The notes below the pieces were generated by a model. It did no database searches. It was not told the origin of the DNA and saw only the letters and a list, made by a program, of their open reading frames with translations. Positions 7,931 to 16,154 of a stretch of DNA of 64,000 nt are shown piece by piece. A program made the translations under genes and the position numbers. Positions within the stretch are counted from its first letter, which is position 1. Every line of letters begins with the position of its first letter. The stretch lies in assembly GCA_016794365.1 (NCBI GenBank), contig JAEUKB010000065.1, positions 185,104 to 249,103 on the forward strand, in the 5' to 3' direction. The stretch is from Myxococcales bacterium (GTDB taxonomy: Bacteria > Myxococcota_A > Polyangia > Palsa-1104 > JAEUJZ01).

Positions 7931-9079
7931 TTACAGACTGGACCGAATGCTGGCGACTTCGTCCATGAAGCGGACCAGCTCGTCATCGGTGTTGTAGAAG
8001 TGCGGAGAGCAGCGAATGCCTGCGCCGGGACGATGGTCGCAGAAGAAGCGGCGACGGTTTAGCTCGGCACAGACCTTGTCAGCACCGGGGAAGTCCATGC
8101 AGACGGTGCCGCCGCGCTGCTCGTCGCGTGGAGAGTTTAGCCGATAGCCCGCAGCGACTGCGCGCTCGATGAGATACGCGGTCTGACGCAGCGACTTGCG
8201 ACGCACGGCTGCGATGTCAAGCTGACCGATCAGCTCGGCTCCGGCGCGGGCTTGATACAGCGGTGCAATCGCCAAGGTTCCGCCGCCAAAGCGAGCGACT
8301 CCGTCGGAATACTCTTGCTCGGGCATCGTGAAGGCAAACGGTGCGCGGTGGGCAAACCAGCCAGTGGTGCGCGGCGTAAACTGCCGCACCAGGTCGGGAC
8401 GAACGTACAGATAAGCCGCACCGGGCCCGCCGCACAGCCACTTGACCGAGCCGCCCGTCACAAAATCGACGCCCAGCTCGGTGACATGAAGCGGCACAAT
8501 CCCCGCCGACTGATATACGTCGAGCAGCACCAGCGCTCCGACTTCGTGCGCACGCTTCACAATCGCCGCTGCGTCCTGAATGTACGAGCTGCGGAACAGC
8601 ACATGACTGATCGGCACAATCAAGGTGCGCTCGTCGATGGCTGCCAGCATCTTTTCGGTCGGAACGGTGATGCCATCGTCGCTCTTGACCAGGACGACCT
8701 CGGCACCACGTCGCTCTTCGGCCTTCCACACGTAGCTGACCGACGGAAAGTTCATGTCGCTGTAGACGACGCGATTGCGCGGCGCACGATATTCCAGGCA
8801 GCTTGCGATGGTCGCTTGGACCTGGCTCACGTTGGTGGCCATCTGCACGGTTCCCGGTGCTGCACCGAGTACGCGCTCGATTCGACTGGCCGCCAGCTGG
8901 GCTTCCCGCAGCCAGTCTTCCCACGCGACGATCGACTTGTTCACCCACAGCGACGCAAACTCTTGCAGCGCGGCGGTGGTCGCTTGGGGCATCGCGCCCA
9001 GTGAGTGGCTGATCATGTATACGCTCTGCGACAGGGCTGGAAACTCGCCTCGCAGCGCCAACAGGTCTTGCTCGGTCAT
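7931..9079 (-). CDS. kynU: Kynureninase (PLP-dependent, aminotransferase class V fold)
   Basis: 382 residues. Blocks typical of kynureninase are seen: YMISHSLGAMP near the start, VPISHVLFRSSYIQD, the DVYQSAGIVPL stretch with the PLP-contacting Asp, the Schiff-base Lys in GGSVKWLCGGPGAAYLYV, and GWFAHRAPFAFTMPEQ. The last block is the kynureninase GWF-H-PF motif, which separates it from cysteine desulfurases of the same fold. The enzyme cleaves L-kynurenine to anthranilate and alanine. The neighbouring kynA supports this. The ATG at 9079 (MTEQDLLALRG) has GAGGAT just upstream and is preferred over the ATG at 9091. It lies 25 bp after kynA. Confidence 0.87.
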   Translation of the reverse strand: MTEQDLLALRGEFPALSQSVYMISHSLGAMPQATTAALQEFASLWVNKSIVAWEDWLREAQLAASRIERVLGAAPGTVQMATNVSQVQATIASCLEYRAPRNRVVYSDMNFPSVSYVWKAEERRGAEVVLVKSDDGITVPTEKMLAAIDERTLIVPISHVLFRSSYIQDAAAIVKRAHEVGALVLLDVYQSAGIVPLHVTELGVDFVTGGSVKWLCGGPGAAYLYVRPDLVRQFTPRTTGWFAHRAPFAFTMPEQEYSDGVARFGGGTLAIAPLYQARAGAELIGQLDIAAVRRKSLRQTAYLIERAVAAGYRLNSPRDEQRGGTVCMDFPGADKVCAELNRRRFFCDHRPGAGIRCSPHFYNTDDELVRFMDEVASIRSSL

Positions 9080-9104
9080 CGGTATCCTCATCCTCGCGGT
9101 GGGC

Positions 9105-9890
9105 TTACTTGGCTCTGCGCTTGGGCGGTTTGGGCGCGCGCGCAGGGGGTGGAGCAGCGGGGCTCTCCGGTTCCGGCTGAACCGTGCCGGTCAGTGCATA
9201 GCCAGCGCCCGACGGATGAGCTGCTGACCACTCGCCGTATAGATCGTCGCGAACCTGCCACAGCTTCGGGAAAAACTGCTGCCGCAGGCCGCGCTCCAGT
9301 AGCTCCGAGTGCTTGCCTTTGAGCGACGGCGTACCGACCCCGATTGTGCGATAGACGAGCAGGATGTGACGGTTTCGCCATTCCTGAAGTCGCAGGTCGT
9401 AATCCACCAGCGCTTCGGCGACCTGGAACAAGTCGGCGTGCAGCGACGGCTGGCGATACAGCTCAATCAGCGTCACCTTGCGACGATCGAGCAGCGCTTC
9501 AAAGTGCGGATAGACCTCGCCGGGCACCGCCATCATGCGCTTAAAGCCCGGCGACTCTTGTCCCGAGCCGCGCCCGAGCACCTCTCGGATGCGCATGTAG
9601 TCCGCCGGGGTCAGCGAATACAGCGTCTCTAGGCTTTGGCCGAGCAGTGCCAGCACCGAGTGAATGCGTCGCAGCGTCTTGAGCGCATCCGCCAGCTGGT
9701 CAGCGGACAGGCGCGCTCCGACCTGCTGCATCTCGTGATCGACAAGCTTCATCCACAGCTCGGCGGCTTGATGCACCACCTGGAAGAGCAGCTCGTCTGG
9801 ACAGGCGCGCTCGCTGGGCGACTTTTGCAGGCTCAGCAGCTCGGGAACGCGCAGGTACAGCTCGTAGTCGGTCGTAGGAGAGAAAGACAT
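9105..9890 (-). CDS. kynA: Tryptophan 2,3-dioxygenase
   Basis: 261 residues. Family blocks in order: TTDYELYLRVPELLSLQ, DELLFQVVHQAAELWMKLV (the distal haem-side His region), LGRGSGQESPGFKRM, then LQEWRNRHILLVYRTIGVGT with the proximal haem-ligand His in the RNRH block, and GTPSLKGKHS. The last ~35 residues are a Pro/Ala-rich basic tail (PAAPPPARAPKPPKRRAK) not needed for catalysis. The haem enzyme opens the tryptophan ring to N-formylkynurenine. No kynurenine formamidase gene is seen beside it, so that step must be supplied elsewhere. Confidence 0.94.
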   Translation of the reverse strand: MSFSPTTDYELYLRVPELLSLQKSPSERACPDELLFQVVHQAAELWMKLVDHEMQQVGARLSADQLADALKTLRRIHSVLALLGQSLETLYSLTPADYMRIREVLGRGSGQESPGFKRMMAVPGEVYPHFEALLDRRKVTLIELYRQPSLHADLFQVAEALVDYDLRLQEWRNRHILLVYRTIGVGTPSLKGKHSELLERGLRQQFFPKLWQVRDDLYGEWSAAHPSGAGYALTGTVQPEPESPAAPPPARAPKPPKRRAK

Positions 9891-9923
9891 GCCGCACGCA
9901 TATCACATGCGGCCTGGCAGTCC

Positions 9924-10184
9924 CTATTCCTCGTCGTCACCGTCGAGATCGACCTTTCGTGGTCCCATGATGCCCGCTTCGGTCCGCATCGCCGATGCTT
10001 CGCCGTCCAGTCCGTAGTCGCGCATCTTGTCGTAGAGCGCGCGTCTCGACACGCCCAGCCAAGCTGCCGTCTGGCTATTGTGGCCACGGTGCATTCGCAG
10101 TGCCTTCAGGATGAAGTCCCGCTCACACCTGCGAAGATACTTCGCAAGCCGCCCCTCACTTCGTGGTCTTCGTGCAGTAGTCAC
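9924..10184 (-). CDS. Small Fis-type helix-turn-helix protein
   Basis: 86 residues from a GTG at 10184. The core is the Fis-family HTH: CERDFILKALRMHRGHNSQTAA, WLGVSRRALYDKMRDYGL. The tail is acidic (VDLDGDDEE). It matches the DNA-binding tail of NtrC-type activators but has neither receiver nor AAA domain, so it is a stand-alone DNA binder. It sits 33 bp ahead of kynA and is probably the first gene of the kyn-lysA run, perhaps regulating it. The GTG has AAGG nine bases upstream. An ATG at 10220 would add 12 residues (MIRSENFRKVIQ), but a TACAAT box at 10225-10220 suggests transcription starts after it. Confidence 0.72.
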   Translation of the reverse strand: MTTARRPRSEGRLAKYLRRCERDFILKALRMHRGHNSQTAAWLGVSRRALYDKMRDYGLDGEASAMRTEAGIMGPRKVDLDGDDEE

Positions 10185-10197
10185 CTGAATTACCTTA

Positions 10198-10225
10198 CGA
10201 AAATTTTCGCTTCTAATCAATTGTA
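10198..10225 (-). promoter_or_regulatory. AT-rich promoter with a 12-bp palindrome ahead of the fis-like gene
   Basis: On the reverse strand TACAAT (10225-10220) looks like a -10 box, and 11 bases later comes the perfect palindrome CGAAAATTTTCG (10209-10198), at about the expected transcription start. A dyad here would fit an operator, possibly for the Fis-like protein itself. The surrounding 60 bases are far more AT-rich than their neighbours. The 193-bp gap up to 10413 is shared with the divergent coiled-coil gene. Confidence 0.42.
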
Positions 10226-10413
10226 GAGTGATTTAGACCACAAAAATACTGTGAACCAATATGCTCCTCTTGGCCGACGGAACCGACATGACCGTCGCCG
10301 ATGTCCGGCCATTGCCGCGCAGTGCGCTTCGCATGCCTCGCCACTTTCGGGAAGCAAGCAACTCGTAATAGGATGCGAACCCTTTGGCTCGCCGCTTGAC
10401 GAGAACGAACGCC

Positions 10414-12117
10414 ATGAGCAATCAGCCCGCTGCCGCTCCGACGGATATGAACGCTGCCGATTTTGAAGAGGACACGCTGCTACCGCCGCCAGCACCGGGC
10501 ATGGAGGCTCCGTCACACGCGCTGCCTGCCGATGTCGCTGCGGAGCACGCCGCGATCCCCGAGCATGTGTCCGACTCCGTGTCTGCCCATCGCTTGGACT
10601 CCGCTGTAACTGGTCCGGCCTCTGGAACAGGCACGCCGTCCGATCCGCTCGCATCCGTAAGCGGAGATACGGTTGCCCACGTCCTGTCCGAGCTTCCCGT
10701 CGATCGAACCCTGCGCATGCCGCTGTTTGTGCCGTCGCGACTGCGCGCCGATGAGCATCCGGCAGAGTCGCTGCCGCCCGAGCATCACCCGCTGGACCTG
10801 GCGAGCGCGCACCTGGACCCAAACGCGACCGTGGAGCTGCCGCTGCGTGCGCGAACCAAGACCGTGCGCTTTCCGGCGCTGCTCCCGAGCACAACCTCGC
10901 CGCTTGGGGGCCGCCAGGCCGGGGACACCCAGCAGCTTGCGCCGCTGCCTTCGCAAATGACGCTGCGTCTGCCGATCATCGCCCAGCCAGTCCGCCCCGC
11001 GCCGACCCCGCCTGAGCCAAGCCCGGCAGAGACGGAAGACACCGCAGAGATCGCGCGCGCCGATCTCTACGCCGCTTCGACGGTTGAGATGCCGGTGGTG
11101 CTGCCGCTGCCCGAGCCAGAGATCCCATCGCAAGCCGCGCTGTCGCAGAGCACGCGCTCGATGCCAAAGATCAGTGTTCCGCCGCCCAGTGAAGACACGC
11201 TGCCACCGCTGCCGCTCCTGGCGGTATCGGACACGGTGCCCGGTCGGATCGGCTATGCGGTGTCGGGCCTGCGCTCGCTGTGGCGTCGGCATCGACAGCT
11301 CGGACGACTGCGGCGCGAGCTGACCGAGCGGCTGGCTGCCTATGATCGCGCGCTGGTTCAGCTTGGCGAGCTGGCGTATTCCGAGCACCTCGAGCTGGTC
11401 GCACATGTGCCGGGCCTCGATGTCCAGGGAAGCGCTGAGCTGCCGCTCGGCAAAGACGCCGCCCTGCTGCGGGTCCAGCAGGCATCCGAGCGGTTTTGGG
11501 CCAAGTCGCAAAAGGATCAGCGGGCGCTCGCTCGCAAAGAGGCGCTGCTGTCTTCGGAGCTGCGTGGACTGCACCAGCGCCGGGATGCGCTGTATCAGCG
11601 GCTGCTACAGCTGGCCGGGGATCTGCGCAGCAGCAGCTCTGGCGCCAGCAGCGATGAGCGCTATGCCGTTGGGATGGAGCTGGCAGGCATCGATGGCGAG
11701 ACCCACAAGATCGCCGCCCGCCTGGGAGAAGCCCGTGCCGAGCTGCGCCTGCTGCGAAGACAGAACCAGCACATAAAGACCCGGCGCGATCAGCTGGTCT
11801 ATGCCCTGAGCGTGGATCTGGCCGATGCCGCCCGGCGATCCCCGCATCTTTTGCTGCTGGGCGTGCTGACCACGCTGTTTCGTCCGCAGCCGTCCTCGGG
11901 TCGCGAAAAGCGTGCGCGCTTTGACTCGCTCTATGCGCTGCTCGATGGCCTGCGCAGTGGCATCGCCAAGATCGAAGCGCGGCTCGCGCTGTCATCGGTC
12001 AGCCGCCGTCAGGCCGAGCAAAGGGCGCTGCGAACCTCGCTGCTGTGGCTCGGTGGGCTGTCTCTGCTCGGCGTGTCCGTGTTGCTTGCGCTGCTCTTTT
12101 ACTTGCTCGCGGCTTGA
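10414..12117 (+). CDS. Tail-anchored coiled-coil protein with a Pro-rich N-terminal half
   Basis: 567 residues; no known family recognised. Residues 1-270 are low-complexity, Pro/Ala/acidic, and carry six short motifs of the form T-x-x-hydrophobic-P (Thr99 TLRMP, Thr139 TVELP, Thr150 TVRFP, Thr183 TLRLP, Thr223 TVEMP, Thr247 TRSMP). Residues ~280-530 are charged and helical, probably coiled coil (RRELTERLAAYDRALVQLGE; DGETHKIAARLGEARAELRL). The end is one membrane segment (SLLWLGGLSLLGVSVLLALL), so the bulk should face the cytoplasm. ATG 10414 is chosen over an in-frame ATG at 10384. The next gene starts 34 bp downstream, so it may be the first gene of the acyltransferase cassette. Confidence 0.75.
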   Translation: MSNQPAAAPTDMNAADFEEDTLLPPPAPGMEAPSHALPADVAAEHAAIPEHVSDSVSAHRLDSAVTGPASGTGTPSDPLASVSGDTVAHVLSELPVDRTLRMPLFVPSRLRADEHPAESLPPEHHPLDLASAHLDPNATVELPLRARTKTVRFPALLPSTTSPLGGRQAGDTQQLAPLPSQMTLRLPIIAQPVRPAPTPPEPSPAETEDTAEIARADLYAASTVEMPVVLPLPEPEIPSQAALSQSTRSMPKISVPPPSEDTLPPLPLLAVSDTVPGRIGYAVSGLRSLWRRHRQLGRLRRELTERLAAYDRALVQLGELAYSEHLELVAHVPGLDVQGSAELPLGKDAALLRVQQASERFWAKSQKDQRALARKEALLSSELRGLHQRRDALYQRLLQLAGDLRSSSSGASSDERYAVGMELAGIDGETHKIAARLGEARAELRLLRRQNQHIKTRRDQLVYALSVDLADAARRSPHLLLLGVLTTLFRPQPSSGREKRARFDSLYALLDGLRSGIAKIEARLALSSVSRRQAEQRALRTSLLWLGGLSLLGVSVLLALLFYLLAA

Positions 12118-12151
12118 AACCCTTATCGGCCTTTGACTACCCTGCGCGGCC

Positions 12152-13483
12152 ATGGAACGCGCCTTGGCCGACATGGAGCGAGCTTTCTATCTTCTGGATC
12201 GAGGCACCCGCTTTAACGGCGTCCAGGTGGTGTCGATCCAAGGCCCCATCGAGGAACCGCTGCTGCGGCTCGCGCTTGATCGACTGCAAGCCCGGCATCC
12301 GCTGCTGCGAGTCCGGCTTGCCGGGACCGACCGCACGCTGCGCTTTACCGAAGACGGAGCCGGGCCGCTGCCGCTTACGGTGGTGCCCAGGAAAGGCGCT
12401 GCTCACTGGCAAGCCGTGGCGGAAGTCGAGCTCAACCGACCCTTTGCGCTGACCGATGATCACCTGACCCGGCTGACCTGGCTGCGGGGGACGGACCGCA
12501 GCGAGCTGGTGATTGCTCATCATCACGTCACCGCCGATGCGCTGTCGATTGTGTTTGCGGTGCGTGACCTGCTGACCGACCTGGGCGCGCTGTCTCTCGG
12601 TCACAGCCTGCTTCCACCCGAGAGCCTGCCGCTGCGTCCGCCGATGCCCGCGCTGCTTCCGCCTGCGGCCAGGGGTCTGCGGCTGTTTCCGGCGATGCAC
12701 GACTTCTTTTTCAAGCATGTGCTGGGCAAGCCGCTGCGTCGCGCCAAGACCCTGCCGGTCGAGCAGCCTGTCCCCGCCGAAGCGCGGCACAATCGCTTGG
12801 TCCATCGCTCCCTGTCCGGGGCTCTGCTGCGACAGCTACGGGACCGCGCCAAGGCCGAGCAGACCACCGTGCATGGTGCGCTGTGTGCGGCCCTCCTGTT
12901 ATCGACCAGCGCCGAGGTCTTTTCCGACCGCATCACCCACAACCAGGCCACCAGCGTCGGCTGCTTCTCTGCGGTGAACCTGCGCGACAAGCTGTCCCCA
13001 AGCGTCGGCGAGGAGATGGGCCTTTATATCTCCCAGGTGACGACCTTCCACGACGTGGTGCCACCGCCCAGCCTGTGGGACTTGGCGCGCGAGTCCCGGC
13101 AGAAGCTGACCCAGACCCTCGACAGTGGCGAGCAGTACCTGACGATGCCGCTCATCGGGCTGTTTATCCCGCGCCTGGGCAACGTCGCCGAGCGCTTCGT
13201 CCGTAGCTTCGATGCAGCCTCACCGGCGCTCACCGGCGTGACCAACTTGCAGAAGCTGCCGATTCCGCTGACCTACGGGCCGCTGTCGATCGTGGACTTT
13301 CAGATCACCGTTGGGCTGTCGGTGGTCGGGCAGCTCCTGCTGGCGGTGACGACGGTCGGCGAAAAGATGAACCTCAACGTGATCTTCGTCGATCCGCTGG
13401 TCTCGCGCGCCCGCGCCGAGCGGATCAGCGATGGCTTGTTACAGATCCTCGCGGACGGCATCTGCCTTGCAAAGGCCGCATGA
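12152..13483 (+). CDS. Condensation-domain / PapA5-WES-like acyltransferase
   Basis: 443 residues. The N-terminal half has the DALDARHPLLR-like start (LDRLQARHPLLRVRL) and the catalytic HHxxxD motif in VIAHHHVTADALS. The C-terminal half includes VHGALCAALLLS, SVGCFSAVNLRDKL and a late block (YGPLSIVDFQITVGLSVVGQ) in the place of the DFGWG structural motif. Stand-alone proteins of this kind (PapA5, wax-ester synthases, alcohol acyltransferases) move an acyl group from CoA or a carrier protein to an alcohol. No carrier protein or synthase module is near, so an acyl-CoA donor is more likely. Its stop overlaps the start of the methyltransferase by 4 bp. Confidence 0.82.
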   Translation: MERALADMERAFYLLDRGTRFNGVQVVSIQGPIEEPLLRLALDRLQARHPLLRVRLAGTDRTLRFTEDGAGPLPLTVVPRKGAAHWQAVAEVELNRPFALTDDHLTRLTWLRGTDRSELVIAHHHVTADALSIVFAVRDLLTDLGALSLGHSLLPPESLPLRPPMPALLPPAARGLRLFPAMHDFFFKHVLGKPLRRAKTLPVEQPVPAEARHNRLVHRSLSGALLRQLRDRAKAEQTTVHGALCAALLLSTSAEVFSDRITHNQATSVGCFSAVNLRDKLSPSVGEEMGLYISQVTTFHDVVPPPSLWDLARESRQKLTQTLDSGEQYLTMPLIGLFIPRLGNVAERFVRSFDAASPALTGVTNLQKLPIPLTYGPLSIVDFQITVGLSVVGQLLLAVTTVGEKMNLNVIFVDPLVSRARAERISDGLLQILADGICLAKAA

Positions 13484-14283
13484 AACGCCATCAGCTCTTT
13501 GAGTTCTGTGACTTGCCCTGGCTGCCCACCTCGCTGCGCAGCTTGACCCCGACCTTCCTAGAGGCCGCGTTCCGGCTGCTCGGGGCCTACCAGGTGGCGG
13601 TCAGACCCCTGGCCGAGGCCCTGCGCGCCACCGGCAGCAGTCGCATCTTGGACCTGGGCTCGGGCGGGGCCGGTCCGCTGCCGCTCCTTTTGGATGGACT
13701 GGCGGCCCAGGGACTGTCGGTGCAGGCGACGATGACCGACAAGTTTCCCAACGTGGCGGCGCTCTCTACGGCGGCCCAGTCCGACCCGCAGCGGCTGTCA
13801 TTTTTGCCGACTTCGGTCGATGCCACCGCTGTGCCCAAAGACCTGCCGGGTCTGCGCACGATGTTTCAGCTTCTGCATCACTTTCCGCCGCAGACCGCGC
13901 AGGCCATCTTGCAAGACGCCGTAGACAAAGAGCAGGGCATTGCCATCTTCGAGGTCACGCAGCGTCGGTTCCTTGGGGTGGTGATGGCGCTGCTCATTCC
14001 GTTTTTGGTCCTGGTGGTCACGCCGCTGATTCGTCCGCTGCGCCTGGGCCGCCTGCTGCTGACCTATGTGCTGCCGCTGGCTCCGATCATCATTGCCTGG
14101 GATGCGATTGTTTCGACGCTGCGTAGCTACACCGAGCCCGAGCTGTGGCAGATGACTCGCAGCCTGCACGGCGTGCCCTACATCTGGAAGCAGGGCAGCG
14201 GACGCCACGCGCTCACCGAAGTGACCTGGCTGATTGGCTATCCCGCGCCCGAGCTGCCGATCCCCTCGCGTCCCGAGGTCTAG
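13480..14283 (+). CDS. Class I SAM-dependent methyltransferase with hydrophobic C-terminal insert
   Basis: 267 residues. SAM-binding motif I is RILDLGSGGAGPLPLLL (residues ~50-66), followed by an acidic strand end (ATMTDKFPN) and a motif-IV-like region (GLRTMFQLLHHF). Two strongly hydrophobic stretches (VVMALLIPFLVLVVTPLI and LLLTYVLPLAPIIIAW) suggest membrane association, which fits a lipophilic substrate made by the acyltransferase. ATGA overlap with the preceding gene implies translational coupling. The substrate is unknown. Confidence 0.82.
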   Translation: MKRHQLFEFCDLPWLPTSLRSLTPTFLEAAFRLLGAYQVAVRPLAEALRATGSSRILDLGSGGAGPLPLLLDGLAAQGLSVQATMTDKFPNVAALSTAAQSDPQRLSFLPTSVDATAVPKDLPGLRTMFQLLHHFPPQTAQAILQDAVDKEQGIAIFEVTQRRFLGVVMALLIPFLVLVVTPLIRPLRLGRLLLTYVLPLAPIIIAWDAIVSTLRSYTEPELWQMTRSLHGVPYIWKQGSGRHALTEVTWLIGYPAPELPIPSRPEV

Positions 14284-14289
14284 CCCGCG

Positions 14290-15726
14290 ATGTTTGCCTG
14301 GCTGCTTCGCCACGTCCTGTTGCGTGGTCTGCCTGTCGAGACGGTCGAAGCGTGCGTGGCGCACCCGGAAGTGCTGGCGCTGCTGCGCTTTCGCTTTGCC
14401 TATCTGTTTGCGTTCCATGCGCCGGTGCTGGTGCCGCTTCTGGAGCTACTCGGCGGTCAGCCAGGCAGGCCGGGCGATCCCTCGCTGCCGGTGCTGTCGC
14501 TTGGGCTGGCCAGCTTGACCATGGTGCTGTCCGACGTGCCGACCGGGCTGTATGCCGATCGCCACGGGGCCAAAGCCGCGCTGCGCCGGGGCCTGCAAGC
14601 CACCAACGTGATCATGCTCGGCTTCTTTGCGCTTGGGATTGCGCGGGCGATCTGGCCAGAGGCTGCGGTCCGCATCGGGCCGTGGGGCGTGCTGCTCTTA
14701 GAGTCGGCCATCGGGATCAGCCTGGCGCTGCTTAGCGGGGCCGACACCGTGCTGTTTTTGCAGGTGGCGCGGCGGTCGCAGATTCCCGGCCTGCTGGACC
14801 GCAGCTTCGAGGGCGTCGGCAGCTCGATTCGCTATCTGGGAACGATGGTCGCGGTGCTGGTTGGATCGGTGCTGTACGACCTGGCGGCGTGGCTGGTCCT
14901 GTCCGATGCGCGCAGGCTGGTGCTTCAGTCGGGGCTGTTTGGGCTGACGGTGCTGGCCGAGCTGTGGGCCCTGCGTGAGCTGCGCAAGATCCACGACGGT
15001 CACGCCCCGCTGCACCGTCCGGGCCCGCAGGAGCTGCTGCGCGGCTTTGCCGAGGTGCTGCGCGTGCCGCGCTTTTTCGCCGAGATGTGGCTCCTGTCGA
15101 TGGCGGGGGCGGTGGCGCTGTTCGCGGTCTATCTGGTCCAGTCGCCGCTCAGTCGGCTGCTGACCGCGCGGGCCCAGACAAGCCCGTGGTACTGGCCGCT
15201 GTACACGCTGCTCGCCGTGCTCGGCTACTTTGCCTGTAGCGTCGGGTCGCAGCACTACGCCCGCCACCGGCAAGACGGTCTTGACAAGCTGCCGCAGCGC
15301 TCGGTCGGGCTGTGGCTGTCGTCGTGGCTGCTGCTGTGGCTGTTGCCGCTCCTACACGGGCTGCTCGCAGGCGGGCCGTGGCACAAGGTCGCAGTGCTCT
15401 GCGGCTGCGCGGTGCTCGGCGTGCTCTATAACTACATTCGCGGCTTCATCGAGCCGTACAGCGCGGCGACGCTGGTGCGCTTTACCCAAGCGTCCGGGCG
15501 CACCGTGCCAGTGTCGGTCGTGTCGGGGTTTAACTCGCTCAAGCGCGGGGCCCACTTTGCCTACAGCGCGGTGTTCTTCTGGCTTCAGCGGCGCTCGCCC
15601 CACGGAGATCCCGACGTGCGCCTGTCGCACAGCCTGGGCTACCTGGCCCTCGGCTTTCTTTTGCTGTGCCTGCCTGCGCTATTCGGGCTGCGCCGGGCTG
15701 CGCCCCAGGATGCCCCCACTTTGTGA
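14290..15726 (+). CDS. MFS-type transporter
   Basis: 478 residues with about twelve hydrophobic segments. The loop after the second segment (TGLYADRHGAKAALRRG) is the major-facilitator signature between helices 2 and 3 (D-R-x-G-[RK]-[RK]-like). It starts 6 bp after the methyltransferase stop, so acyltransferase, methyltransferase and exporter form one unit. The simplest reading is export of an acylated and methylated product. The TGA stop (15724-15726) is overlapped by a GTG (15723) that opens the frame of the tandem repeat array and leads without a stop into pruA. Confidence 0.85.
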   Translation: MFAWLLRHVLLRGLPVETVEACVAHPEVLALLRFRFAYLFAFHAPVLVPLLELLGGQPGRPGDPSLPVLSLGLASLTMVLSDVPTGLYADRHGAKAALRRGLQATNVIMLGFFALGIARAIWPEAAVRIGPWGVLLLESAIGISLALLSGADTVLFLQVARRSQIPGLLDRSFEGVGSSIRYLGTMVAVLVGSVLYDLAAWLVLSDARRLVLQSGLFGLTVLAELWALRELRKIHDGHAPLHRPGPQELLRGFAEVLRVPRFFAEMWLLSMAGAVALFAVYLVQSPLSRLLTARAQTSPWYWPLYTLLAVLGYFACSVGSQHYARHRQDGLDKLPQRSVGLWLSSWLLLWLLPLLHGLLAGGPWHKVAVLCGCAVLGVLYNYIRGFIEPYSAATLVRFTQASGRTVPVSVVSGFNSLKRGAHFAYSAVFFWLQRRSPHGDPDVRLSHSLGYLALGFLLLCLPALFGLRRAAPQDAPTL

Positions 15727-15728
15727 GT

Positions 15729-16099
15729 GCCCAAGGGGTCAAAAGGGAAGCTCGCATCGATGTAAAAGATGCCCAAGGGGTCAAAAGGGAAGCTCGCATC
15801 GATGTGAAAGATGCCCTAGGGGTCAAAAGGGATAGGCGAATCGATGTTGGAGATGCCCTAGGGGTCAAAAGGGATAGGCGAATCGATGTGGAAGATGCCC
15901 TAGGGGTCAAAAGGGATAGGCGAATCGATGTTGGAGAGCCTCTAGAGGGTTCAAGGGATAGGCGAATCGATGTTGGAGAGCCTCTAGAGGGTTCAAGGGA
16001 AGGGCGAATCGATGTTGGAGAGCCTCTAGAGGGTTCAAGGGAGGGGCGAATCGATGTTGGAGAGCCTCTAGAGGGTTCAAGGGAAGGGCGCGCGGAGGG
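15729..16099 (+). repeat. 42-bp tandem array, about 8.8 copies
   Basis: Units start at 15729, 15771, 15813, 15855, 15897, 15939, 15981, 16023 and 16065, each exactly 42 bp, the last partial. Each full unit keeps ATCGATG. The first part of the unit changes: CCCAAGGGG in units 1-2, the palindrome CCCTAGGG in units 3-5, and the longer palindrome CCTCTAGAGG in units 6-9. The array fills the gap between the MFS gene (stop 15726) and pruA (start 16155); no spacer sequence separates units, so it is not CRISPR. In the pruA frame it reads as 14-residue repeats such as ALGVKRDRRIDVGD with no stop. Confidence 0.95.
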
Positions 16100-16154
16100 C
16101 TGTGGCCCTTGCAGGTTCTTCAAACGACGGGGCGGGGCGTGCTACGACACCAGC

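Noticed and set aside
7931..9079. Cysteine desulfurase
   Set aside because: Same fold, but the GWF-H-PF block, the K-W-L-C-GGPG block and the neighbouring kynA point to kynureninase.
10513..11574. 353-codon leftward frame
   Set aside because: Antisense to the coiled-coil protein; Arg/Gln-rich with no recognisable family.
15729..16099. CRISPR array
   Set aside because: Units are contiguous with no spacers and there are no cas genes.
15539..16123. Leftward frame through the tandem array (EPSRGSPTSIRPSL repeats)
   Set aside because: Open only because 42 is a multiple of three; no ribosome site and it runs into the MFS gene antisense.
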